NCBI RefSeq assembly: GCF_030247185.1
Contig: NC_080572.1
Location: 297,586,314 to 297,650,313, forward strand
Length of the DNA: 64,000 nucleotides
Direction: 5' to 3'
From: Malaya genurostris
Taxonomy: Eukaryota > Arthropoda > Insecta > Diptera > Culicidae
The position numbers and the translations under genes are program-made. Shown piece by piece: positions 11,956-23,649 of this stretch (position 1 is the stretch's first letter; every line of letters starts with the position of its first letter). The notes below the pieces were generated by a model. That model ran no database searches, was not told the origin of the DNA, and was given only the letters and a program-made list of their open reading frames with translations.

Positions 11956-12865
11956 TGACTTACTTATCTGTTGAAATACGCAAACCTGAAGTGAATATAA
12001 TCAGTTTAGTGAAGGGTTACTATATGATAGACTATAAGAAAATTTTCGCATTTTTTCCTCGGCTCTTTTTGACGTAAATAGGTCTTACTTTACTATTGGA
12101 CGCCTATTCAAAATTTATCATGTGGTTGAGTGATAAGTTTTGATTGTAAATATCTCTTGTTTTATTAAACGTATCAACATAATTGTTTCTTTAAGTCATC
12201 GGAGATATGATCAGTAGTTTGGAATATAATTTTCAGCAGGTCGATATGACCACAAATAACTCGTAGTTCTTTCATAAATTGATGCTACATTCATTGTGTA
12301 GTTGACTCGTTCAGCTCAGACCAGAAGCCAGGTCCTGAATCCTTTCTAGAGTTCAGTTCTAATTTAGTTTTAGAATCCAAGACCAATACAATACGTCGTC
12401 CAGAAACCAGGGCCAGAATCGAGTTCCAGAGCTCTGGAACTTTAACTGAATTTCAGAACTTGATTCTAAGCCAGGATCTTGAATCTAGATATAGACCCGG
12501 AAAATTCGAAAATACATTCCGGGCATGGATTTTAATTGTGAAACAGAATTTCGAAGCGAAAACTGGGGTTCTGTTCAGAATTGGATTCCAAAACTCCTAA
12601 TCGGAAATTCTGATGTAGAACCAGAATTCTGAAACTGAGTTCTGAACCACAGACCACAGATTTCAGGAACGGAATTCGGATCCAGAGCTCAGTAGTAATT
12701 CCAGAATTCTGTTCTCAAATGCATCCCGAAATCCAGGTTCATAATTCCGTTCCAGAATGCTGGTCTAGAGTTTTGTTACTAAATTCAGTTACACAATTCT
12801 AGAAATTCAACTAAATTCAGGATTCTAAAGAAGTTTTAACTATATTCCGGATCAGGACTCTAGAA

Positions 12866-13099
12866 CTGGCTGACTGGCGTTTTAGAGTGACTATAACAAG
12901 ATTCAGAGTGGCGAATTGGTAGCGCGTATGCACGGAATGCATAAAAACGTAGATTCGAATCCTGTCTCTGAGCGTATGTTTTTCCAATAAATCATCTTTT
13001 CTGTTAGTTTTTCATTCATTTGGCTTCTCCAATATATGTTTCTGCTCAGTTATGACTTAGTTATGGCAGCTTTACGTCAAACCAACTAAAAATTTAATA
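12866..13099 (+). mobile_element. tRNA-related SINE inserted in composite repeat A
   Basis: The head resembles a tRNA with polymerase III promoter elements: a box-A-like TGGCGAATTGGT (12909-12920) and a box-B-like AGATTCGAATCC (12951-12962), 31 bp apart. The body ends in AATAAATCATCAAAA, and AATAAATCATC also occurs internally near 12985. Composite repeat copy D (34705-34735) reads straight through the insertion point (CTAAAACTGAGTTTCGG), which is how the boundaries were set. The acceptor and D-stem do not fold cleanly, so I read it as SINE rather than a functional tRNA gene. Confidence 0.6.
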
Positions 13100-13300
13100 A
13101 ATCATCAAAATTGAGTTTCAGAATTCGGTTCACGCATTCGGCTCGACAATTCAGCTTCAGAATTTCCGGTCCAGAGTTAAGATTCTTTAACATCGAAAAA
13201 ACTGAACCACCCATTTTATCCGTTTTCACATCATCCGGTTATGTCTCTAACATTACCCACCCGTCTTTTTTTCCGGTGCTGAAGAATGGTTTTCAAATGA

Positions 13301-14109
13301 ACGGAAATGACTAAATTCAGTGATACAAATTTCTGACCACCTTACAGAATTTGAGAAAATTGATGATAGTTCTTAATTTTTTTTTTCTTCGTACCAAGAG
13401 GACCGAATTTCATTTAAGATTCAAATTAGTTCGTCCGTTCAGTTGAAGTAGTAAACTCTCTGTACGTGTATGTATTCGATTGGCGGGCATATCGTAAATT
13501 TAGATTGAATTGACTTCAGATTAGATGTTAGAGGTTGACGAGTACAGTCGGAAAGAATTTTCCCAATTGAGTAACGACAGTGAAAAATTGATGATCAACC
13601 AATCACAAAAAAAACTTCGTTCTTTCAAAAAATTTTATAGAAAAATTTTTTTAACTGTACTAATTTTTTTTTTTCTTAGTGCTTATAATTCTGCAGAAGA
13701 CACCAGATCGATCGGAGCCACCATTTCTGAAACATATATAATTGAAAATTTTCAAGGGAGTTTTACTTAGTCCCTTCTCAAAAGTAAGACTAGAGTAAAA
13801 AGGGCAAATTGATGATGCAAATTGTTTCGTAAAATAAAAATAGAAAAATAAAATTTCAATCGATCACCTTGATGTCCTATTGTTCTAATACTCACTTGAA
13901 GAAAGTACGGAAAACTAGCACACGGCACTTGTCTTACCATCAGCAACGATGGGTAATTGGATACCAGACTGTCCAACTGTAATCACTTAACATCCGTTTT
14001 ATTGAATAGAATTAGGTTTTATACTAGTCCATACTGAATTTATGAACAAACGAAAAAATGACACGTGAAGAAAATTTTCCTCGCCTACTGAGCTATGTGC
14101 TGGTTTAAC
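13301..14109. other. Unassigned AT-rich sequence
   Basis: No recognisable gene. An 81-codon plus-strand frame (13525-13770) is T- and A-run-rich and has no motif. Confidence 0.5.
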
Positions 14110-14112
14110 TTA

Positions 14113-14384
14113 TGTCGTTTTCGTTTTTAAATTGCACTACACAGGTGTAGCGAAAGCTGCACTGAAACCGTTCGTTTTTACCAATTGCACTACACCAGTG
14201 CTACACTTTTTCTGCACCGATACCACTGGTGTAGCACTCATCAAAAGTTTGGTGTAGCTCTGTGCAATGGAATCGTTTATTGTAGTCAATGGTTACTGTT
14301 TATGTTTTCATCATTTTCGTTCGTTTATCCATGCCATGGTGTAGCACTCCACCGGTGTAGTGCAGTTTAAAAACGAAAACGACA
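14113..14384. mobile_element. MITE with 37-bp inverted repeats and TTA duplication (PIF/Harbinger-like)
   Basis: The left end TGTCGTTTTCGTTTTTAAAT continues GCACTACACAGGTGTAG. The right end, reverse-complemented, reads TGTCGTTTTCGTTTTTAAAC then GCACTACACCGGTGGAG. TTA lies directly outside both ends (14110-14112 and 14385-14387). A 3-bp TTA target duplication is characteristic of the PIF/Harbinger superfamily. The interior is a series of GCACTACACCAGTG/GGTGTAGCACT segments in both orientations, so the whole 272 bp can fold on itself. No transposase is present. Confidence 0.8.
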
Positions 14385-14387
14385 TTA

Positions 14388-17006
14388 TAGTGTTCGCACG
14401 ACAGATTTTCGTATTTTATCAGCCTACCACTATCACCATGTTTTCTGTTTTAAATTTTATTGATCGCAAAACCATGCTTTTTAACATACCGCTTACTTTG
14501 TTATCTGCTTCTTTCAATATATTATTTCTGATATCAAAACTTTCTATTTCAACATCAAGGTTACGTGTGAGTTTAAGGCACACTTTTTTTTTTATTATTT
14601 TCCACAAAAAATGCAGTTAATAAAAATTCCCTTCAATTAAAACTTTCTAACTTCCTATCATCATAGTTAACCCTCAAATAGTTATAAGCATAATTCAAGC
14701 AAATTTCAGGTTACAACATATCAATTACATTGCACAAAAAGCACGAATCAACTGAACTTCCTATCGGAACAGATGAGGTGAAAGTGATCGTAAATAAACT
14801 ATATCAAATTCACTTTAGTACACCTTCTCGCAGCGGTAATTTGAGTCGACCACCTCAACAATTGATCCGACAGCTCTCGGAATTTTTCATCGAAAGTATC
14901 AGGCCTTTGCTTTTGCCTTGATAGAAAATTCCGACGAAGCACGGGTCAAACTGGTTACGTACAAAATTTACAACGATTTTAATAATGAAGCAACCGTACA
15001 CAAATGACAAAATTGCTCTGCATACCATTTCAGTGATGATGCGTTTCGTCGAATCATTTCCAGAAAATTGTCAAAACAGAAACATCGAATTTCCAGACGG
15101 CACAGCCTCCACACAAAACACGATCATAATGCGCGTACAGCTAGGTCCATTTCACCGACCGATCGACGCCATGAAATCATACAATCGATTTGGCAATCTT
15201 TCAACCGAACCGCACTGGAGTTCAGCGACTTCGGTCCATTATCGAGCAATTGGTCTGTCTTCGGAATTGAACAGAGAGAGATAGAGATAGAAAAAAACTG
15301 TAGCAGATCGGTAATCAATTCACGTAATGCCAGAAGCGCACGGATTTTCATGATTCGGAAATGTTCTCACTTTCTCAACCATTAAACTCGGATGGCGCTG
15401 AATCGCCCGGTTGGTGGTCAAATTTTGGGAAAGTTTTACCCGTCGCCTCTCCGGTGGTGGGCTGAGCTGCGGAGTCATGCTGCTCCATATGCAGATTCCG
15501 ATCCAACCTATCTCGCTTTACTTACTGCAATTGCTGGACCGCTATCATCGGAGCACCGGGGAAAAGATTCTATGGTTAATTGTTGGCCGATCGCGCAGCC
15601 AATGCTCAGTGACCGATCCGAAATGGAATGACGATGATAGCGATAGCGGGATAAGGCTTGAACGATCCTCCCTCGGGCGGTTCAACATCGATGAGATAAA
15701 GACAGATGGTGCGCTCCGTCGTAATTTGGCAAATCGATCGACCGTATTTCGTGTTCTTCATTGGGCACGTCAATTTCGCCGAGCTGAGTTCTAACCTGAG
15801 TTGTGGTTGGGATATCAGGAATGTACCGTTCGCGTTGGGTAAGATAATTACCAGTCCTTAATGAGCTAACGGAGTTTCGGAAGTGGAGTTTTATGTTGGT
15901 TTTTTTTTGTCCGGTCTGACAATGAAGGCCAAATGAAATGGTCCAATTGACGATAGATTCGTTCAAATTTTGTTCAATGGCCGCAATAATTAACCTGACA
16001 CTTACGGATAATTTTCCGTTCACGAAGGAAGCACAAACAGATGATTCAAAGAAATTGTATGTAAACAGTCATATCAACTTTATTTGTTGAAAACTTAAAC
16101 CTGAATGTTGTTTAAGGCACAACAACAAACCTTATCGCGCGAATAATCTCAAGTACTTCAGTACATATCTCAAACCCTTTCGTTCAGGTTGATTGAATTG
16201 TGTAGTAACCTGGCTTTCGGTTTCGAGATAGCATTTAGTGGGTTGAATACGATAGAAAGCTACTGTGGGGTTGTTCGATCTTTTTGACGTAGGACTACCC
16301 AACTAGTTTCAAAATCACTGCCAATATTTGTTTCGAAGGCAGCAGTATTTTGTGTTCCGTTCCGTTTTCTGTGTCTGCGAATTTTCGAAATTAATTCTTC
16401 GAGAATATTGGGTTACCCTGACCGTTTAGTTTGCTCGAGGTCATCCTCGAAGAAAAAGTTGTTCAAAAAGTCCCAGAACTGACCCATAGATGACGTTTGG
16501 AATGTCAAACCAGTACCGTAGTGAGGGTGAGGCGTGTTTCCCTGAAAGGGATTACCATTCCCGAAAATGGGCTGTCAATCAAATGTGCAAGTACGTAGAT
16601 ATCTGTACTATTGTTCACTGAACTGATATCTTTGAATTCTATATAGGAAAGCGAATTCAAAATACCCAAAAAAAATAGCAAACAGTGATCAGGTTGCATC
16701 GATTCGAAGAGATAAAACATAATATTTGAGATAATTGGTAGTCGAAACTTTAATAAATAACGAACAATGTATAACTTTCCATCTTTACCAAACCGCTTCC
16801 CCTAACAAGAACGACAATTTCGTATACATTAAATCTCTGCTGTTCGCATAGAATAAACGCGATCATTTAAACTGAGCCTCTTCACACAATCGATGTTCAT
16901 TAGGAAGGTAATGATTTTTCTAGGAGTTCTGATTTATTCCATTCGAGATGCTGAACGCTGTGAATTTTGAGATTTCTGAGATCGTAAATTTATGTTTGAT
17001 GCCAAA
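14388..17006. other. Unassigned sequence with a less AT-rich core
   Basis: Nothing recognisable. The stretch 15390-15800 is markedly more GC-rich than its surroundings and carries a 127-codon plus-strand frame (15411-15794), but two long frames overlap there and neither has a known motif. It may be host sequence (regulatory or untranslated) rather than repeat. The remainder is AT-rich. Confidence 0.5.
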
Positions 17007-17008
17007 TA

Positions 17009-18267
17009 AGGAGTGTATCGATAAGTAGTTAGCAACATTCAAACAGTTATTACTGTGAAATGACTTAATTTTTTGCAGCGTGTTTTGCGGTGACATGTTT
17101 GTTTACATGTCAATAACAGCTGCGCAATCGATTGGTTTCGGTACGGTTTATCGTTTCAATGCTGAGTCGAATTGATCCGGTAACGCGAAAAAAAATTCTG
17201 CACACTTGGTGCTGAATTGCAAAACGGGTGAAGGTGCATCACACCAGTTTCAAACATATTATCGAGAAGTTCGGTAAGACCCTTTCCATGAAGGATTTGC
17301 CCCGATCCGGTAGGAAAACGGGTCCCATCCAGCCCGGCCGGGACTTAAAAGTGGTTTCAGTACATCAGGAAAAACCCATCGGCGTCGACGCGGGATTTGG
17401 CCAAGCAGTTCAACACCAGAATCGGGATGGTACAACGGATCAAAGTTCGGAACTCCCTGAAAACGTACAAGAAACAGAAGGTGCCGAACAAGTCCCTGGT
17501 ACAGCAAGTTCAGGCCAAAACAAGAGCGCGAAAACTGTATAACCGGATTCTACAGAATAAAGACAGATGCATCCTGATCGACGACGAAACCTACGCCAAG
17601 ATAGACTCTCGAGCGCTGCCCGGACCGCAATATTATACGAAATCGGTGTACCAGGACGGTGGCGATGGAAAAGTTTGGGCAGAAGGTGTTGGTCTGGTAA
17701 GCCATTTGTACCTGTGGTTTGCGGTCGTCGATTTTCTTCACGAAGGGCACAATTAACGCCAAGGTGTACGAAGAAGAATGTTTGAAGAAGAGAATGCTGC
17801 CACTGTACAGAAAGCATAAGGCTCCTCCTCTCTTCTGGCCGGATTTGGCTTCAGCCCACTACGCCAACTCCGTTCTACAGTGGTTGTCAAAAAATAATGT
17901 ACAATTCGTGGAAAAGGACATCAACCCACCGAACTGCCCGGATCTTCGGCCAATTGAAAGGTATTGGGCAATTGTCAAGCGGCACTTTCGGAAGGAAGGT
18001 ACAGTGTCCCAAAACATGCAAGAGTTCAAAAAAAACTGGCCAGCTACCACCAGGAAAGTCACAAAAGTAACTGTGCAGAATTTAATGAAGAATGTCAAGT
18101 TCAAAGTGTTAGCGTTTCACAGAAACTAGGATTTTCTTCAATATAATCAGTGAAATGCATAAAAATGTAATTTTTCTACAATATATCGAAAACTGATGTC
18201 AAAGTATGTTTTTTTTCGCTTTTTTATTCAATAATCAATGTTGCTAACTACTTTTCGATACACTCCT
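17009..18267 (+). mobile_element. DD37E-type Tc1/mariner element, copy 2
   Basis: Inverted repeats AGGAGTGTATCGATAAGTAG (left) and AGGAGTGTATCGAAAAGTAG (right, reverse-complemented) extend through TTAGCAACATT. TA flanks both ends (17007-17008 and 18268-18269). The total is 1,259 bp. Compared with the copy at 8755-9980, the two ends carry the opposite AT/AA variant at the same position, as expected for opposite orientation. The right flank lies inside a reverse transcriptase remnant. Confidence 0.92.
17159..18129 (+). pseudogene. DD37E transposase, near full length but broken
   Basis: The reading begins MLSRIDPVTRKKILHTWC. It then hits a stop where about 25 bp present in the other copy are missing, resumes through VKVHHTSFKHIIEKFGKTLS, changes frame near 17395 and runs through RIKVRNSLKTYKKQKVPNKS, ILIDDETYAKIDS, GPQYYTKSVY, FFTKGTINAKVYEEECLKK, FWPDLASAHYANSV and NPPNCPDLRPIERYWAIVKR. 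From the Asp of WPDLASAHY to the Glu of RPIERYW I count exactly 37 intervening residues, which defines DD37E. All three catalytic residues are present, but at least three lesions (17215, 17395, 17660-17750) prevent a full-length product. Confidence 0.9.
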
Positions 18268-18269
18268 TA

Positions 18270-18545
18270 ATGGCTATTCCACGGTAGTTCCGAATGTTAG
18301 ATTTTGAACCAGATTTAAATATTGGTACAAGAAAAGAAGATTTCCATGCTTTAGGAAAAGTACATTTATTAGGTATTAGGTTAAAAAGTAGTTGTAGTGG
18401 TAGTGTGAGTTCTTCACCAATTTTTGTCAGAATATTAGTGGTATACTGTCAGGTCCAGGCCCTTCTGAGGCGTCTAGGTTTTTCAGTGCTGTCGAAATGT
18501 CATGTTCTGATAGACAGTTTACAGAAATGCAGGTATGAAAGAAAA
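18270..18545 (-). pseudogene. Non-LTR reverse transcriptase fragment (polymerase N-terminal side)
   Basis: The minus strand reads SEHDISTALKNLDASEGPGPDSIP, then after a stop and frameshift PKAWKSSFLVPIFKSGSKSN and NYRGIAI. The GPDxIP, VPIFKSG and NYRGIA motifs are the standard entrance to a Jockey/I-type reverse transcriptase domain. The DD37E element begins immediately after NYRGIAI, so the domain is cut by that insertion. I could not find its continuation on the other side (before 17007). Confidence 0.8.
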
Positions 18546-19550
18546 GTATTCACGGTCACGGTCAGTTTCTGAATACGATGCATATACTTCTTGAAAAAAA
18601 ATTTCAATTGTTTGCAGATTTCTGTACTATTTTTCCTACATGTCCGTCGAGATGCATTTGAGATGGAAAAATGCAGATGAGAAAGATATTCTGCCTCTGT
18701 ATCTTTTGCAGATGTCACCACAATCGACACAAGGTTCCACCACGATTTGGGTGCCGCTTTCACATGAGCCACAATTTTGGGTGCAACATTCACTTCACGC
18801 TAGATTTTTGTTTTGCTGTTGTCAGAGATGCCAGGTCTGTAGATTTGTCGGCAAATCTGCAAAATTCTTATAAAGCGCTGCAGACATTTTGTGTTGCACA
18901 CTTCGGAAAATCGATTTTTGTTTTTTTTTTTTGCCGCCTAGCCAGTTTTGTGTGCCATTCTTATACTCAGACCTTTTTTCGGTTTCACACACTTTTGCAA
19001 CCTGCCTGAAGATATTTGTAATTTTTACCTGTCATCTCTGGCTGCTGGTTAAAATGATAATTTTGTGTTTGTTTTATTCCGATCGAAATCTCGTGTCATT
19101 TGTGGAACACGGAAAAAAGTTTTGCTCAACACTTGAGAAAATCATGTGAAAAGTGTTAAAATTGTTGTTGTAGGACTATTTCTATAACATGCAGGAGGAT
19201 TTTGCTATCGTTCCGGAACGTTTTGAGAGATCACGGTGAATAGTCGAGTAGATGGCAGTAGTGTTTCCAACGTATAGCAAATTTGAAATTTAAACTGGAT
19301 TTTGAAAAATGTTGTTCGAGCCTGTATATCTGTTATCTGTGCACATAATTATTCAGGACTAAAAAGACGAACGCAAGCGCATTTCGAACACATGTTTGGC
19401 TGGATCCAAGTATAATACACCAGAAAAGTATGATTTTCTTAAGTCGGAGGCTCAATGTGTCGGAAAGATCCACCTTGTTCTCCTGATTGGGCTTCCTCGA
19501 GCTAATATAAGTCCATGAAGAAACATAAACGAGTGTAACTGTTTGAGATT
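18546..19550. other. Unassigned AT-rich sequence
   Basis: No recognisable gene or element. The longest plus-strand frame (18671-19009, 112 codons) is Cys- and Phe-rich through T-runs and has no family motif. Confidence 0.5.
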
Positions 19551-19554
19551 TTTA

Positions 19555-19765
19555 GCACTCAAAATTCTGTATTTCTGGAACTAGGGGCTGGATTCGGATG
19601 AAACCATTCTTTTGACTCCATTCTATCATTTGTGAAAATCGGCCTAGTCATGTTAGGTGAATCTATGTGCGTTCTGTTTTGGAATTTTCGGCCACTACTT
19701 CTGGAACCGAGAACCGGAAACAGATAAACCAAAGTTTGTGTAAAAACTAACAGTTTTGAACCAGC
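19555..19765 (-). repeat. Dispersed ~220-bp repeat, copy 1
   Basis: Reverse-complemented, this matches 51225-51440 almost throughout: GGTTCCAGAAGTAGYGRYC, GCCGATTTTCACAAATGATA, GTTCCAGAAATACAGAATTT and AAATCTCAAAC occur in the same order and spacing. No inverted ends or coding motif are visible. Confidence 0.75.
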
Positions 19766-19894
19766 GGAGAAGAATTTTCTGCTTTCGTTGCATCGTTGAC
19801 TCAATGTAACAATTTCTTTTAATGGTACTTTTCTTTTCAAAATAATCGATCTTAAATAGACCTCGAGCATCTAAAAACTCACAGCATGATTGTT

Positions 19895-20200
19895 TCAGCT
19901 AAACTGTTGCATTTTCGGACGGCTTTCCCCGCTGATACGACTCCGAAGAAAAACGGTGGAACCATGCTTCGTCCATTGTTTCATACCAACGCAAGAAATT
20001 CTTTCTTATTGCGACTAAACAGTGCCGATCAGATTTCTGGGTCGTTGATGCGGTGTTGCTTTTGTTTGATTCTAAGCGAACGAGGAACCCACGTGGAAAA
20101 GACCTTTGTCATGCCCAAATTTTCGCGTAAGATCAGAAAAACACTTCCAGTTGATGTGCTAACCATCTCAGCACATCTATACTCACGAACTATTGCATTC
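19895..20200 (-). pseudogene. Mariner-family transposase fragment (N-terminal half)
   Basis: The minus strand reads STSTGSVFLILRENLGMTKV then FSTWVPRSLRIKQKQHRIND, a helix-turn-helix followed by the WVPRxL motif that is diagnostic of mariner transposases. After a stop and a frameshift it continues SRNKKEFL and MDEAWFHRFSSESYQ, which holds the first catalytic Asp (usually MDETW). The catalytic domain then ends. Sequence differs clearly from the two Himar-like copies in the window, so this is another mariner lineage. Confidence 0.75.
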
Positions 20201-20324
20201 ATCCATCACGATTATCAAAGCTTGTTGAATTTGTCCGGATGACTACTTCATTTGGCTATGTTGAAAATCAGAATACCATAAATCCTTCTTTTAAGGGCTG
20301 AGGCCAGTGTGTTTTAGGGCGTTT

Positions 20325-21005
20325 CAGAGGGCCATTTTCACTTGGATTCTGTACCTGAATTCTAAACTAAACTTCAGAACAGAAACTTGGACCTGAATTC
20401 TGAATCTTGATTCTGAAAATGAATTTTGAACCTGAATTTTAGATTCTGCACTAGAATTCTAGAATTTGATTCTGTAACTGAATTATAAATTTGTATGCTG
20501 GTGCTGGATTCTGGTTCTGGGAATGAATTCTGGACCTTAGTGCTGAACTTTTATTCAGAACCTGGATTCAGCGTCTGATTTCTGGCTAGAATTCTAGGAC
20601 TGTATTCTGTATCAGAATTTTAGACATGAATTTTAGTTCTGTTTTCTGGAGTAGGATTATGTAAATAAATTCTGGATCAGGAACTGAATTTGGGACTTGG
20701 ATTCTGGTTCTAGAATCTGGGAATGTATTCTGGACCTGGGTTAAGAATTTTAATTCAGGCCCTGGATCTGCATTTGACCACTAATAGAGTCCTGAGTTCT
20801 GGAAAGGTATTATAGAACTGGATTCTGGACATAAATTCATAGATTCTGCACCAGTACTTCGATTCTGAAAATTTGAACCTGAATTCTGGAACTGGATTTC
20901 GGACATGAATCATGAAACTAAACTCTGCCCTTGGATTCTGGAAAAAATATCAATTCTGAACATTAACTCAATAAACTTTCCAAAACATAAACTCTGAACT
21001 AATTA
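20325..21005 (-). repeat. GAATTC-rich degenerate array, free-standing
   Basis: Degenerate units of about 12-13 bp built on CTGAATTCTGG (plus-strand view) repeat for nearly 700 bp, with GAATTC or one-base variants every 10-25 bases. It is the same module as the interior of the composite repeats, in the orientation of copy C, but without the leader or boxes. A reverse transcriptase remnant abuts its right side. Confidence 0.7.
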
Positions 21006-21905
21006 ATGTAACATCTGGCGTACCTCAGGGCTCTCACCTAGAGCCTCTTCTTTTCATTTTACATATAAACGACATTTCCTTCATACTAAAAAATCTATAA
21101 GTGCTATATTGTATGCAGACGACATGAAACTCGTCATGGGAATTAAAAATATCCACGACGCTGTAATAAAAAAATGCAACTCAATAACTTTCAGTAGGAA
21201 AAACGAAACCCATTCTGTGGACATTTTTTTATGAAATCAAATAGTAGAAAAAAGTAAAATTGTACGAGATTTAGGTGTAATCTTGGACTCCAAACTAACA
21301 TTTGTGGAACATTATAACACAATAATCAATAAAGCAAACAGTATGCTGGGCTTTATCAAACGCTTCACTCATAATTTTCAAGACCCATATACTATAAAAT
21401 TGCTATATAGTACATGGAATCCATATAACATTATTCTTGAAGAACGCATTGAATCGATACAAAAACAATTTCTTTTATATGCACTTGAAACATTAAACTG
21501 GACAGCATCTCCTCTACCACCATATGAAGCACGCTGCATGCTCATCAATATATAAACACTTGAAGAACGCCGCGACTTTGCAATGCTTTATTTTATCAGC
21601 GACATTATTTCTCAACGCATTCAATCAGCTCCATTAATATCGCAATTTGATTTTTATATATTTAGCCGTCAACTACGCTCCAGGAAATTATTTTCAGAAA
21701 GACATACTAGAACAAATTAGACAAAATACAGTCCAGTCAACCGAATAATGCACCATTACAATAAATACTGCGAACATCTTGACCTTACTATGTCAAAAAA
21801 TCAAATCAAATCTTAGCTTTATCGTAGAAATAATGCGTAGCATGTAAGTAAACATTGTAAACAATTTATATGTAGTCTACATTTGCTTGACGAAATAAAT
21901 AAATT
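21005..21905 (+). pseudogene. 5'-truncated non-LTR reverse transcriptase with A-rich tail
   Basis: The plus strand reads VTSGVPQGSHLEPLLFILHI (motif B), then LYADDMKLVMGI (motif C with intact YADD), IVRDLGVILDSKLTFVEHYN (thumb-side motif), KANSMLGFIKRF, LYSTWNPYNIILEERIESIQ and LPPYEARCMLINI. This order is typical of the 3' half of Jockey-like elements. A missing base near 21075, stops near 21235 and 21553 and further shifts disable it. The element closes in an AAATAAATTAAAATTAAAAC tail near 21890. Truncation falls just before motif B, as in the fragment at 11600-11955. Confidence 0.8.
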
Positions 21906-23649
21906 AAAATTAAAACTATCATCCTATAATTTCGATTTTATTTATTATTCCGAGTGGGAAGAACTACCCAGCGTAACCACCCCTTCATAAACTAAGGTTG
22001 ACTAACAGACCGTATCCGATTTGATGAAAGGTTAATTCTTTAACCGCAGCCAGATTAACGTACACAAGCCTATCAATGATTTGTTCCTTCAGGTACGTTT
22101 TCGGCTTTTCAGTACAGAGTAAATTTCAATTGAACCTTAATTCCTTGCTAACCGATTGTATCATGTTCACAACATAATTCGAAAGTTGTAACCCAAAACC
22201 AAAATTGCACCGTACTTTTTGTGCCAATTTCATTCTCCTGCCAACCGATTCGAGGTCACGGATGAATAAACTCTGATGTGATTTCGGAAGAAACAACTGC
22301 GGAACTCAACAGCAGCAGCTGTTTAAACTGCGTACCAACTTGTAGCTCCTCCAGCTGAACAATCAAAACAAAGCTTTGTGTATTGAATAAATCTAAACGC
22401 TAAACAATCACTTTAATGCAACCGCAATCTTCCTCATGTTGTGGAGGTTTTTTTCCTCTTTCTGTTTTCGAGACAAATGTATTTTTTATTGTTCCAAAGA
22501 TCGGCACGCAGCCGAGTTCCGCGGTAGGAATTACAAACCTAACTCTTGATCCGGCTGGTTGGCTTGAATCACTTATTGCACAATTGGTGCATCTCTGCTC
22601 GAAAGTACATAAATTAATAAAGACGCAGTCGGTGCCGGTTCTGTGCGAGAGTCCAATGCCTTCGAATGGCGCGCCGGCCGCCGTCGAGCCCTTTGCTATC
22701 TCGATGCCATGATCATTTACAAGATCCCAGTGTGTGAGCGTGTGTGTGTTGCGAATTCATCTCAACAAACAAACGTGTTTTGGTATGAATCGACTACATT
22801 GTTAAAAGATTCGTTTTCTTTTGTTCGTTTTGATGCAGTTTTTTGTCCGCAGTCTGACGGAAGCCAAGAAAACAAATGCCTTTAAATCGTGGCCGATGAC
22901 TGACTTGATTCGGTCCATGAAGAATGGTGCAATTCAACTGCAGCCGGCTGCCGGAGTCAAGTTCAAAATTTATCACATTGTGAATTCGTGAATGCAATGT
23001 TACTGAACAGGAGATCTGCTACCGGTTTGCTAAGGCTTCCGATAGGCAGGCTAACGCACGAAATAAGACACGTTCCGCCGTTTACGCCTGGAAGCAATTA
23101 CTATTTTCGTATTGTTTACAAAGTATAAGTCTAGCGATACTAAGTTTAGTCTTCCGGTACTGAAGCAAAATTTTATAACACAAGAACTTCTGACACATTC
23201 GAATACTAAAGCTAGCAGCTCACGTTAACTTCGGTGCAAACATTTCATTAGACTTGATGGACATTGTTTATTGCACTCCCATCATGTTATTTCAATTTTG
23301 CGAATATCATTTCACTGCAATTTTTGTCAACTTTTTCCTCAAAAAGGACTTTTTTCTGACAGGACTCTCCATTCCAGTTAGTTGGTTGTAATTGAAAACG
23401 TAAAATTTTGACCACAACTTCAGATTCCCTTCCCGATCAACAACTCGAGCCAAATTTACTGCCAGAAAAAAATAGCTTGCTTTGATAGAACATCGTTCGG
23501 GAATTTAGTCCACGATTGTCGCAGCAAAGTGTTCCCGTTCTAACAACGGAAACAACGCTTGTTTTCCAAATTGCGATTTTATTCATCAATGTATTCTCCT
23601 TGAAGAGCAGTACAGTTGTTCCAATGGCGTTCCAATACACGGTTTTTCC
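21906..23649. other. Unassigned sequence
   Basis: No recognisable gene or element. A locally GC-rich segment at 22500-22730 (with GGCGCGCCGGCCG) carries overlapping frames without motifs. It could be unique host DNA. Confidence 0.5.

Larger units (their letters stand above)
11330..13300 (+). repeat. Composite repeat copy A (leader, box 1, GAATTC array, box 2), with two nested insertions
   Basis: Modules in order: a leader with AAAATCACGCGAAAAGAAAG and CATCCTGCTGCTGGTCGTTT; a conserved spacer (CTGAAGTGAATATAATCAGT); box 1 GACGTAAATAGGTC at 12071 followed by TTACTTTACTA; GTTGACTCGTTCAG opening a degenerate GAATTC-rich array (12310-12860 and 13100-13190); then box 2 CGTTTTCACATC at 13221 followed by TCTCTAACATTACCCACCCG. 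The same order occurs at 33090-34925 and inverted at 23650-26290. A truncated reverse transcriptase copy (11600-11955) and a SINE (12866-13099) interrupt it; the other copies show the uninterrupted sequence at both points. No protein function is recognised. Confidence 0.75.

Noticed and set aside
11990..12300. Reading the box-1 region (for example FDVNTSYFTTGRRFKT at 48176-48225) as a conserved protein
   Set aside because: Other copies carry frame-breaking indels at the same place, and the conservation is of DNA, not of a reading frame.
12906..12976. Functional tRNA gene
   Set aside because: Box A and box B are present, but the acceptor and D stems do not pair and the sequence lies inside a dispersed insertion with a SINE-like tail.
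15392..15794. 127-codon frame as a gene
   Set aside because: Two overlapping plus-strand frames of similar quality, no motif and no splice sites. GC content alone explains the openness.
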